A DNA stretch of 64,000 nucleotides, from positions 24,766,401-24,830,400 of the forward strand of contig CM049317.1 of NCBI GenBank assembly GCA_026874595.1, written 5' to 3'. The notes beneath the pieces were generated by a model that ran no database searches, was not told the DNA's origin, and saw only the letters and a list, made by a program, of their open reading frames with translations. This DNA comes from Sipunculus nudus (lineage: Eukaryota; Annelida; Sipuncula; Golfingiida; Sipunculidae). Positions 39,701-53,000 of the stretch are shown here, piece after piece; within the stretch, counting starts at the first letter, position 1; each line of letters opens with the position of its first letter. A program made the position numbers and the translations under genes.

Positions 39701-40932
39701 CTTTTCTTCCTGAACTTTCCAACGTTCACACATGGCTTACTTGCCCAAGTGAGAAAACCTGTAGAATTTGAGGTTATCTGGTCAGAGGTCAAGGTCACTT
39801 TTTAAAAGATTGAACATTACAATAATCCTAATGCTGCAAGTTCAAGGATATTAAGTTCTAAGATTTTTTGGTCACAAGGTCATTGGTTAAGGTCACAGGA
39901 CTGTTATTTTGAAAAAAAATCTTTAAAAAATCCTTATAGACAAATTCAGCTGAGCGTCGAGACCCATGGGTCCCTAGTTGTGTTGTGTGCACCCATGCCA
40001 GAATTTCAGCAGTGATGTTTGTGTAATTGTTTCTTATTCAAAATGTTTAGTACCTACATTGTTCATATACATGAGAAGTAATGGTCCAGCATTGAAGCAT
40101 TATACCTGGTGTATTTCCCAATGCACAGGTTCGCATTAGGCCTGTAGGCCTTGTTTGTTGATTTACAGGTGGGATCAGAAATGACATAAATATAAAATTT
40201 GCTTCCTCATGGAGCCTTAACGGGTATTCCTTGCTGAAGGTCGTAATGGCACTCTGACAGCCAGTGAGCTGGTTGTAGACTCCCTAATGTTAGAGGGCCG
40301 GAATGGTGTGCTAATTGATCAGCTGATTTTAATTAAAATACAAGCAAATGTACATGTTATAATAATAATGATGATAATGGGAACTATATATTAATTTAAT
40401 AGATTTATAATATGAATAATATATTTATTAAAAAATAATAATAATAATAATAATAATAAAAATTATAATTGGGCGTGGTCCAAGAAAGCATTATTCAGCT
40501 CTAAACTATGACGATACATGCCCCTTGCCACAAGACTGTCTGAGACTGCAGGTAAAATCTCGCTTGGACGCTGTCCTTGGAGTACCTTCATGTCACATCT
40601 CCATGCCCTTATCCAAGCCATACAGGCTTAATTTTTCTCACCAAGTTTCTCAAAACCAATCATGGGAGCTTCCATTTTGTGTACACATTAAAATCTGGAT
40701 GTCATAGGCCATATGTCACAATTATGGGTGTACAACTAATAATATGATCAGATGATCAGATGCCATAACAGAGTAAGGATGCATTATAGGTACAGTTAAT
40801 CAATTATATCAATTATTGGTCGTTTTTTTTCATAATTAACAAAATTGGTTGCATTTTTGTGTAATCAGTCACAAACAATTTATGTGTGCACATCCAAACA
40901 ATTCATAATTGATAAAATGTTCTTATTCTGTC

Positions 40933-41030
<98 letters not shown>

Positions 41031-44000
41031 AAAGACGTGGCACAAAAGAGCATTAAAACTTAACATTGTGCAACATTAATAAATGTCAACAACCCTGTCA
41101 TTGCCATGACCTTTTAGTGTGATGTACAAGAAAGACTGAAATTATTCGGTCAGTACTTTTGGTATTAATCTATACAGCATATTCACAGTAATATTATAAA
41201 TGGTACATTTAATTAATATATATATTCATAATAATAATGATTATTCTTATAATAATCATTCATCTCTCATTGTTTATATTGAAGTTATTGAATTTGATTT
41301 TAAAACAGATTTCTACCACTAATAATCATACAGTATTATAATTTGACATATTTGTATTATAATGTATCAGTGCACAGATGTATTGATACAACAAGGTTGG
41401 TATTTTGTTGGTTCATGTAAACTCTGCTTTATTTTAGCTGGCAGTTTTAGTGTGTCTTAGTTAAGTAGGCCAGCTCCTTGACTCCAGACTTCTTATAGAG
41501 TTATATGTCCTCGTTGTTCAAATGTTACCTGTTCATATTGCTGCTTTATCATCAGAAAGAACAAGTGTTTTGGGCAAAGCAAGGCCATGAGAGGTTAAAG
41601 TACTAATATTTACCTGAAATACCATTTTGTTATCAGTAACTCTGTTAGTGCAAAAAAAAAAAGAAAAAAAACATAGATAAGGCAGAAGACATGTTAAATA
41701 CATAAATGTTTGATCTTTATCTGAAGTGTTATACCCAAGTGACAGTTGCATTGTGGGATATCCTAGCTGTGAATGCATGACTCAGCATACAGGGATTTAT
41801 ACTGGGCTGGTAAACCTAAGCCTAAATGGAGTCATGATACAAGCCATACTGGGGAATTTACTGCAGTGGTCATCCATCCTGTTGCATTGATATCATGGTA
41901 AATAGCCAATGATCTTCACATTAGGCTACATGTGATGATTTATACATGTGAACTCACAATTCAAACTGAAACCTGGCAAGCTCAAAATTTGCATAATTTG
42001 GGCAACTCTCCAAACAGAACATATGTTATCTGTACTAGTTCCCCTTTCTGCATGTTTTCCCAGGATATGTTTTATGCAGAGGATACAGTATAAAAAGTTC
42101 TAGAACAAAGGCTACAGGAGTTATGCTGCCAACTGCAGAGTGGATAAAAATTAATGCCTTACCTTGCACTGAATATTCAGAGACTGTCTACCTTGGACTT
42201 AGTCAAAAAATCAAATTGTTGACAAAACACTGTAACATGATTAAGCATCCATGTTCTCTCATTTATTAGCCCTGTACTATGTGAGTGTATAATTTCAACC
42301 CCTGTCTAAAATGTTAACTCCTGATTATGTGTGCAGTCAAGTCCAGTAGTAATGCAATTTTATGGCAGTTATTACTATATACCACTAACAACAGTGGACA
42401 GATCTTATGCTATTGGCCAGCATTCTGTTTTGTGTGTCTTTGTGTTGAAGCCACAAGGATTTGGGTGTGGTCCAAAAAAGGGTTATTCAACTCTATATCT
42501 CACTGATAGATGTTGCATTGCCATCAAACACTTTCTGCAGATAGATTCCTACCCAGACACTAATTCTTCAGAGTACTTTCATGTCCCATCCCTGTGTCCT
42601 TATTGAACCCTGACAGGATTATTTCTCCCATTTCCTCAAAATTGCTTAGAGGGACGGCATTTTTATTGTTTACACACTTAAACCTGGAAGTCAAAGGTTG
42701 CGTATTAAACTTGTGAGTTCACTGTCAGTAACCATAATCTGGGGATGTTTGAATTATCAACTGTATGTGGGTAAATAGAAAAGAGTATGGGTTATACCCA
42801 GTTTTCCAATACAAATTGAATTTTGTATATTGTTTACAACAAACTGTGTATATAATTTAGAACTAGGTCTCTATTCATTTAACAGGACTTTTCACGGCAC
42901 GATGCCTGCAGAAGGAAGGACTGGACGTCCTGGTCCTAGAGGGCAGAGACAGGGTCGGTGGACGCATTTATACACGCAAGGTATGATAAAGCCATATGTC
43001 TTACACCTTCATTCCTTTTTTTGTTGAGGGGCTTGACCTTGTCTGTGTCAGCCCAGGTTATATGAAAGTTTATATAAGAATTAAACTGCACGGAGTATCT
43101 CAACCGTTCGGCTGAGGTGACTTATACCACATGCATTCCTCTATTGACATACACAAAATCTAAAAATATAGGAAGCTGAACAAATTTGCTTGAAATTAAC
43201 TTTTTAAAAAGTACTTGGCCAGTAGGGCTAATAACATCTAACTTTTACTTGCCCTACCTGGATTTTCCTTGTCCAACAAAGATCAGTGATCACAACCACA
43301 AAACAAAAAGTGTAACCCACTTGATTATTTTGCAGAATATATTCAAATGTTTGTGTGTTAATGATATTATAGTATTTGCATAGATTAAAGCATTGGTAAT
43401 TTAAGATCTGGAGGTATAACAATATCATTTTTTTTTTTCGAGAAAGAATGTAGCCAACTCACTGATGATAAGTTAAGATTCAGGTCTTTGGGTAAAGGTT
43501 TATCATGGACCAACTTGCCCAGTTGGGCAAGTAGGAGCCCACTTTTGGTTGCTCTGCCTCAGTTTTCTGTAAATTGTTACTCACCCCAGGCAAGTGGTAA
43601 ACCATGTTGAGCCCTGTGAATTAAATTTAATGTATAAGAATTACAGGAAATATTATAAGATTACTTTACAGTTGTGTTGACATGCATATATGTCAAGGTT
43701 TTTCTGACAATGATAAATTATGTTCTTGAAGCATGGTTGTCTCTCAGTTAACAGTACTAAGGTGATTATGTATCAAACAGGCAGGATCCAGCACACCTGT
43801 CAGTTCTAATAAAAAAAATTTCTTGGGAATCATAATATTTTGTATTTACTTATATCTATTTGCATCAGTACAAGTATTTGCAAAACACATAATTATTCAT
43901 ACCCAAAGACCACAGTTGTCTGGAGAATTTGTTATTGTATCCGCCAAAACGAAGTTTTGCAGATACTATGTTTTTGACCAGGTTCCGCCGCCGCTGCCGC

Positions 44001-47000
44001 CGCTGCCGCCGCCACGTTCGTTTCTGGAGAACTCCTCTGAGACCACTGGACGGATTTTTCCGAAACTTACACAACTTATCGGGTCACATGTGAACTGGTT
44101 ACTTAACCAAGTGAACTTGACCTCTGACCTTTCCTCTCTGCCCAGCGTCCGTTTGTGCGTCTGTTTCCACACATAAACCCATATATCTTGGGAACCATTT
44201 GACCGATCAGGAAAAAATTTTTACACAAATGTAGCCCTGGGATAGCTTTATAACATACACAACAAAAGGTGGCGCCACCTGCAACCATGTTTGCACAGTG
44301 TCCATCTGTTCATCTGTCTTGGGTTAAAATCACTCATATCTCTGCAGTGGTTTGACTAATTCACCTAAAATTTGGCATGCGTTTACATCCTAGATAGCTT
44401 TCTTGATTATATGACAGGTGGCGCCACCTAAATTCACGTTAACGCTGCAGACATCCAAGCTCGTATCTCGGGAACCGTTTGACCAATCAGTAAAAAAAAA
44501 TTTACATAAATGTAGCCCTCGGATAGCTTTATATCATACACCAAAATGGTGGCGCCACCTGCAGCCATTTTTGCACAACGTCCATCTGTTCATCTGCCTT
44601 GGGTTAAAATAACTCTTATCTCTGCAGTTGTTTGACCAAATTACCTGTAATTCGGCATGCATATACATCCTGGATAGCTTTCTTGATTTTATGACAGGTG
44701 GCGCCACCTACATTCACATTCACACCGCAGACATTAATGCTTATAACTCCGGAACCGTTTGCCCAATCAGGAAAAAAAAATTACACAAATATAGCCCTTG
44801 GATTGCTTTATAACATACACAAAAATGGTGGCGCCACCAGCAGCCATTTTTGCACAGCGTCCATCTGTTTGTCTGCTGTGGGATAAAATCACTCATATCT
44901 CTGCTGTGGTTTGACTTTTCCACATGAAATTTTGCATGTGTATACATCTTGGATAGTTTCTCGTTCAAATAACAGGTGGCGCCACCTACAATCATGTTTA
45001 TGTGGCAAGGATCCATTCTAATATGTAACGCAAATAACTCTATATCCCCTTGCCACTCAATCCATGCCTCACTTCACCCGTCCTTCTCTGATTTTGGCGA
45101 ATTCGCTTGACGACTACCTGTATTCTAGTTTATTTATTACAACATTCTGCAGGGTAGCCTGTCCCAAAACATCAATTCCCTCTTTTGCAAGCATGGCCCT
45201 TTAAATTTCAAGGTATAAAATTCAAAATAAAAATAAGATCAGAATGACAATAATATATAATACAAATTACAATACGAATGTAAAAGAAATACTACAAACT
45301 AACACTAAATAATAGATTATATTTTAAGATAAGTTCATCATGTGCACTTGGGTGAACTGAGAGTGAAAAGATAGCAACATGCAAACAACTATGCTCAATA
45401 AAATAAATTTGTGTAGTAGCTCTTTTTATCTTGTATATTTTACACCTATTTTATTTTATTATAATGTTATTCATTTGTTCAGACAGAGGAACATGGTCCT
45501 GTGGATATGGGTGCAGCATATTTCTCCAGATCTCAGACAAGAGTATTACAGCTGATCCGAGACTTGAATTTGGAGTTGTACTCCTTGAACCAGTCCGGTA
45601 ACGGTGTGGTCGCTTTCAATGGTCAGTACACACGAGGTGATGTTAGTGAAATGCCATCAAAAAATATTTTTGTTCTCATGGACTTGAACAATACAGTCAG
45701 GAACCTGGATAAAATGAGTAAGCAGGTGAGTTGACATTTCCACAGATTTCAAATTTAGTTTCCCATGATGTTATATTTCAGCTTTAATGAAAACTTGAAA
45801 TTAATTTAGTATAATAGCCGGGTCAAAATATTGTTTGTGCATCTGTATTTACTATTTTTTGTTAACAGCAATTTGTGAAATGTACAATTTTGTATTAGGA
45901 AATGTACATTTTGAGAAGTGTTTGGATGTTGAAAAGATAAACCTTGGACCTAAATTATTACTCTGTTGCATTCCCTTTGTCCATCTGTTGTAGGGATATT
46001 TTATCAAATGGAAATTGTTTTTTACAGAGTAGACCTTTAAGGCCTGACCTTTAAGTATGGTACATTATGGGAAAAAAGCATCTCTTTTCAAAAACTTGGG
46101 ATGTATTATGGTATGGCCAACATGCATCCATGATTTGATTTACATAAATTAACATAAACAGGTGCCTCCAGAAACACCTTGGTTGGCAGCAAAAGCTGAA
46201 GAATGGGACCAGAAGTCTGTACGGGAGTTTTTGGTGAAAACCTGCTGGACAGAGTGAGTGGTTAATAGTGTATTGGCTCTATATAATTAAGGCAGGAAAT
46301 TGTTTTATTCACATTGAACTGAGTATGAATCAGTTTGGTCCTGAGCATGATAAAGAGTTGGAGTATGTTTAGCACCAGTGATAGCCAATCTGTCTCTTTA
46401 AGCAGGTACTTACCCGAGGACTGGCAATATACTGTGTTTGTTCACTCTTGCCATAATTTAAGAAGTCATATATCTGAGTAGTTTATTACCCTAGGTAAGA
46501 CCTTTCATGAACATTTAGAGATACATTTTCTTTTCTGCCATTTAAAGTTCCTCATACCTGTAGGACTAAATTTACAGAAGCCTGTGTGATTTATGTAGTT
46601 TAATCTTTTAACAAATATTTATCATATGACCAGTTTAACTTCGAAACAGTCAGTTGAGACAGCTTGTTATCTTTTACTATGACCAAAGCCTTTGTTTCTA
46701 ATATTGTCATTGTGATATATATTTACTTATGTAGACCTCTCATTTTTGAGATATGAGTCCTGTCTATGAATTGTAGATCCAGTAAAATATAGCTTGAGTC
46801 TAGAGATGGTGTGGAAATATGCAAACTAAATCACGTCTTTGCTTATTCATGTCTACTTCTGTATACAATTGATTACGTATACTGATACATATCAGTGCTA
46901 AGAAATAATTGATCAATTATACCAAAGATTGCAGGAGGAAATTTCCACTAGATGTAATGTTATGTTTCAATCCTTGTGAAATAGACACATTTATACTTAC

Positions 47001-50000
47001 CCCTGTGACTTCAGGATGGCCGCTGTGTTGATAGAGTTGGCTTTCACCACCGTGTTTGGTGGGCGGCCGGACCAAATTTCGCTGCTGTACTGTCTACACT
47101 ACATCAGGATGAATGGCGGCTGTCAAAACCTGTTTGGTGGCAAGGAGAGCTGTCAGGTTAGACCCTTATATGCATTTACCCATTATTTACAGTGGACTGT
47201 TCCAACAATACACCCTTTCTGGGAAAAGGGGCTGAAGCAGAGCATGTTTAGTGCTGGCAAAACTGATAGCAGCCATAGAGACTCTCAAGGTGCTTACCTG
47301 AGTACTGGCAGTATTCCTCGTTTTTGCTCAGTATGATAATAATCATGCTAAATTTGGACATCTTTTTTTGCCATTTTGGTGGACAATAAATTAAAATTAT
47401 GTGTATTTTTTTCTCAATGGAAATGGAATCGAATCAGAACTGAATTAATTTGAATTGAAAGAAAAATTAATTTACAAATATACCTGATATTACTGTGAAA
47501 TATGCTGTATAGAATTACATGTGTAGCTAAAATATTGGTTAAGTAAATCAGTCAATGCTCAAAAGTGGATGTGTTGGTCAGTTCTGCACACTTATTTGTT
47601 GCACAAGGGTAACTTTTAATGCTGTTCGCTGTTTTGTGCCCAGTCTTTCTTATAACTTCCCAGAAAGATAATGGATTTGGATGAAATTTATCAACCAGTG
47701 TTATATATTATTATATGTAATAATATATTATTAACCAGTGAAAAATATAAACCAGTATAATATCTCAACTTTGCTTAAATCCTAGCAAAACCATGCATAT
47801 TTAATGAAATCAGAGGTGGCAATGACCTACCAAAAATCAATTTTTATATACCTGAAATTTCTCAATAGAGTTTTGCACCTGAATTAAATTCTTGCATCCA
47901 TGCATATATATTTGATGAGTTCATAGGTAACATGGGTATACTGGACATATTATGCATTATTTGATGCTTTTGTTAACCATAAAGAGTTGGAAATGTTACA
48001 GGCATACAAGTTACGAGGAGGGTCTGGATTGATCTGTGAGAGGATGGCCATCGAGCTGAGGGGAAGGATCTCGTTCAAGTCTATAGTGTCTCACATCTAC
48101 CAGCTGAGCGACCACGTCCAGGTTAAAACACGCTCTGACAAAGAATACAAGGTGATTATGTAATCTGATTATTTAACAGACGGGTTCAATGACAATATAT
48201 CTTTATTATCATTAGATTACCTTCATCCTCATTCGAAAGACAGAGCCATCAGCAGACCCTGGATCAGTAATTCAGTCAAGTCCGCACCATCCATAGGCCT
48301 GACACTGGAGTCCGTGTTCTAGTCCTTGAGCTTCAAGTCCAAGTCCACCCTCTTTGTGTCTGAGTTATTTGAAACCAAGTCCAAGTCCAATTCTGAGTCT
48401 GAATCCAATAAAAATCTCCTTGTAAAAATATTTAAATGGAAAACTTGAGATTATCATGTACCAGACCCTCAAGTCTGAGTCAAAGTCCCTGAAAAAGCTG
48501 ACTTGAGTCCAGACTCGAGTCCAAGTCCAGTCTGACGAGTCGTACATTTCTGCCCTGAATTTAAGGGACTTGTATTCTTATTTAAGAGCGAAAGCTTAAT
48601 GGTGAGAATGATGACCCTGGAATGTTGATTGTAAAAGATGAAAAGTATTAATATATACACTTAAATAAGCTCATACTGATCCTTAGGACTGTAATGTGAA
48701 GTTAATGTACTTGAATATTAATTTTTCTCATTCCAGGCAAAACGTGTAATAGTTGCAGCCAGTCCTGTGGTGCTGAGAAGTATAGACTTCCAGCCCGCAG
48801 TACCAGCACCTCGTTATTCAGTAAGGAAAAGCTTCATTTTGCTCAAGTATACAAGTCTTACTTAAAGTGTTGAATTCCTCTACTTATCACTAGGATATTT
48901 GTTCAAGTTGTTTTCAATTTTTTTTTTATGTTCATTAAGTAGTTGCATTTCTGAATTTGTTTGGTATATATTTGATGTACTTAATGACAGATGTGCTTTA
49001 ATAGGTGTTGAAGATAAATAGACATGCATTTCAACATTTTCCTTGCATTTAACTCTACTGTTTCAGCTGATATAACACTATTCTTTACATTACTGGTTTT
49101 AAAAGAATGCACTAAAACACTATTAAATGCCTCACAAACTTAATTTTAATCTCATCTAAGACAAGGCAAAAATGCCTCTCATCTTATAACTTAAAAAAAA
49201 ACAATTTTTAATGTGGATGCTAATTGTAAATAATTTTCTTTCAGTATTTGGAACATGTTCCTGTTGGCAGGTTGTTAAAAAGTGTGATGTACTACGACAA
49301 ACCATACTGGAGATTCCATGGTTGGTTCATCCCGGAATCTTTATTTTCTTGTACACTGTTTAAAAACAAATGAATTCTTTTAAATTGAAAGAACATTTTT
49401 CATATTTTTAGCAATTTTTTGCTCAGTTGACTGAATGTCATATGAGCTATGGCAATCACTCTTTGTCTGTCATCTATCCATCTGGCCATCAGTTATCAAG
49501 GCACAACTCATAACCATTAGACTGTACATCCAGGTATATCTATGAAAAAAACTCCTTTGACACCTGAAATTAGGTCTCTGTAACCCATAACCTCTGAGCT
49601 CTTGGCTCATAATTACCCCGAGAATAATTAAAAATTTGGTATAAAAACTCCAGTATCTGAATTCAATGCATTGATCACCATGATTTTTTGCATGCATATT
49701 GATCATGGAGTGTTTCATCAGTTCCTGCAGATTGGTAGCGCCACCTGTTTTTTTTCAAGTTTTTGCACATTTTTTCAATATTTTTTAGACCTCCAAATGA
49801 ATTGGTCAGCGTTAACAGGGCACTATTACACCTAAACTAGTTTACACTAAATACTATTAGACCTAAAATCTCCTTACTTGAAATCCAAAGAGGTCCATGA
49901 AAAATCTCCTTGGAAATCTGAAAGTAGGCCGCTTTTACCCATATCCTTTGAGCTATGGGGCTCGAAAGTACCCCGAGAATAATTAAACATTTTATACAAA

Positions 50001-53000
50001 AGCTCAAGTATCTGAATAACAAATGCATTGATTTACCATGATACTTTGCATGCATATTGCGTTTCATCAGTTCCTACAGACTGCCACTTAATATTTTTTC
50101 ACATTTTTTTCTCTATTTTTGAGAACTTTAAATTATGTGGTCTGGCGATTTATGGGGCACACACTGTATATTATTAAACCTAGAAACTTCTAACTGTACA
50201 TCCAGGGAGTTCCTTGGCAAATCACCTTCCAAAACCTGAAATTAGGTCATAGTGACGTATATTTTGCAAATTAAGGACCAAAAGCATGATTTGTAAGCAC
50301 CCAGTGAGGCAGATGGGGCACAAATTGTTTCCATTTGGCCTAGAAACTTATAAAATAGCTTTCAGGGAGATCCATTAAAAAAAAATCTCCTTGGAAACCT
50401 GAAATGTCACTGTGACCTATATTCTGTAAGCTGTGTGAAAGAACATGATTTTAACACTCTCTTAGTCAGATGGGCACAAATGGTAGCATTGATGTAGAAT
50501 AAGGTCATGATAAGTTATATCTTAGATCTGTTGACAAAATGGATGATTTTGGGCACTCAGGGAGTCATTTTATCCATTGTTCAAGGCTCCTTGAGTTCAG
50601 CTGAATGTCATTGCCTGTGGACCAATCGTTTGTAAATCAAACAACTCGGTCATTACCAGTTTTTAGTCTAAAAATAATACCATGGAAACATATATGATTG
50701 ATAATGATTTGTGTGCTTGTTTGTTTAAGTTGTACAATATGTTTTTGAAATAATTGATGGTTCCAACTCAGCTGGAGGGCTGTTAAATCTAAGTGCACTC
50801 AGATTAATATACAATCCCAAAACACCAGCGTCATACCCTTGTGAGTCTTATTCTGCAATGTGTGCTACACTTATGTTCTTCACATGCTGACACCTGGTAG
50901 TGTAAGTTGGTACTACTAGGAAATGTATGAATTCAGGTGATATGTAAGGAAACAAAAAAACCAGGTATGGTTCTCAGGCACTTTTTTGCAGATATCAGTG
51001 TGGGTGGGCGATATTTTATGTTTTTAATTTTTCTTGTGTGTTTCAATATAAATGTCATTTGATCAGGAAAAAGCATGAAATTTTTTTTTGTTAAACAGGT
51101 GAAAGCACTTCATAACAAAGGAAATTTTATCAAAGTTGTATTGTTTTATCTTCTTGAAAGATGAAAATCAAAATAAAAATTTATGATGCAGGGAGTTAAA
51201 TTTGAAGCAGGCAGTGCCTGAGAACCATATCTTTTAATTTTTTTTGCCCAGATTAAAAGATATGGTTTGCCTAGATTACCAGATTATCATGGAGGTATGT
51301 GATTCATCTGACTGTGCTGTGCAGTTTAAATAATTTAATTTTATATTTACAGGCAGCAAGGCTGAGATGATATCAGATAACAGTATTGTGGTCTACAGCC
51401 TGGAGGACACCAAACCAGACGGGACACACCCGGCTATCATGGGGTCAGTCATGTTCACATACAGTAGAGCCTTCTGATTATGATCACTAGCACATCTTTG
51501 CCAGAGAGATCTCTGTATTAGAGCAGATAGGGAACACAAAACTTTGAAACTTTTTATTTAGGATAATTATTGTGGTATATTAACTTAACTATCTATTCAC
51601 CAAATAGCTTCTGTTTAATTGGTTTAGAATGCTGTACTTATATGAATTCATCACTTAAGTGAACAGTGTTGCAAAAGAACAGCATGTTTTCAATGATCAA
51701 ATGCTTATGTACAAAACTGCAGTATGGGACTACAGTGATTATAAATTAATTCTAATCTGGTGGCAAAGCCGCCTTCACCTAGGGTTTTAGGTAACCTCAG
51801 ATTTGTTCAATTTTGTCAAAACAGAAGGATAATTAAACGTATAGTGCATGGCAGTTTCTTATTTGCTGAAAGAAAAATCTCCAGTAATACCTGAGACTAC
51901 TAGAGTGACAACATACAAACCACTCAGCGTAAGGACAAAAATCTGCAAAACAAATTTGAGAACATATATAACCAGTAAAATCTCTCTAAAATAGCACTAA
52001 ATAATATATGCGAGTAAAGTGGCTGGCTTTACATACTATGGTTGCCTTATTATTCTAGGTTTTAATTTTGCATTATGACCTCTGAAAACAACCTCATTAG
52101 CAACCTAAGTTGTTCCTGGTTTGGAAACTCACCCAGGCATTAGCCGTACACACAGACTGTGAAACAAGTCCTTATTTAATGACTGAACGAGAATAAGTTA
52201 GGTATTGTAGGATTTTTTTTTTTTTCTAAACTTTAAATCAATACAGATCCTGCTATACTTAGACTTAACATGTTCTGGTGAGATCACGAAAAATGAAACG
52301 TTCAAAATGAAGAAATCGCAAAATTTTTGCCTCATGACAATTAAACCAACCACAGTATATTTACGTATACTTTTGCACACAAATTTAGACTTATGTTGTG
52401 CTCATCTTCACATCAGGGTTACTGTACTTCCTCTTATTTTTCTTTATTGAAGATTCCTCAATGCTGAAGTATTTGGTTCTCTGACAGAAGATGAAAGGTA
52501 AGATTGATTATATTATATATATATATATATCAGGGTTTTCTCTGGCAAGAAAATTTTAAGAAAACACTATGAATTTTATCAATAAACCATTGAATGTAAT
52601 TTCTTGGATCATTTATTTTCTCAGTGATTATCTTGAGTGATATAATTTGGTTTGCTTTTTGTTTGGAAGGGTTTCTAATTCACAATATTCGTAAAAGGGG
52701 AATTATCCTAAACAAAACATTCATGAATGAGAGGTAAAAGTATTGTGTATTTTAAAAGTTTGCTTTTATGAATTATTATAATCTGATCTTTCCAAATATC
52801 TGGCAATAATGAACAACAATTTTCATGTTCCCTTGGGTCCTGTGCTGTTTAAAAATTTTTTTGCACATATAAGAAATAACTTATTCATATGATAATGGTT
52901 ATAGGTTGTGTAGGTCTTATGTAAAGTAATATCGCAAAAATGGAACCCTCGTGAAACATAAAAAAAGTGAAAATCATGAAATTTATTTTAACCCTGCAAT

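Noticed and set aside
40845-41063. Frames with long Ile-Tyr runs (also at 14968-15165 and 63425-63634)
   Set aside because: They are translations of AT microsatellites.
43823-44176. 117-codon frame with a proline/leucine-rich PPLPPLPPP segment
   Set aside because: The segment comes from a CCG/CTG trinucleotide run inside a dispersed element in intron 2. The protein-like look is compositional.
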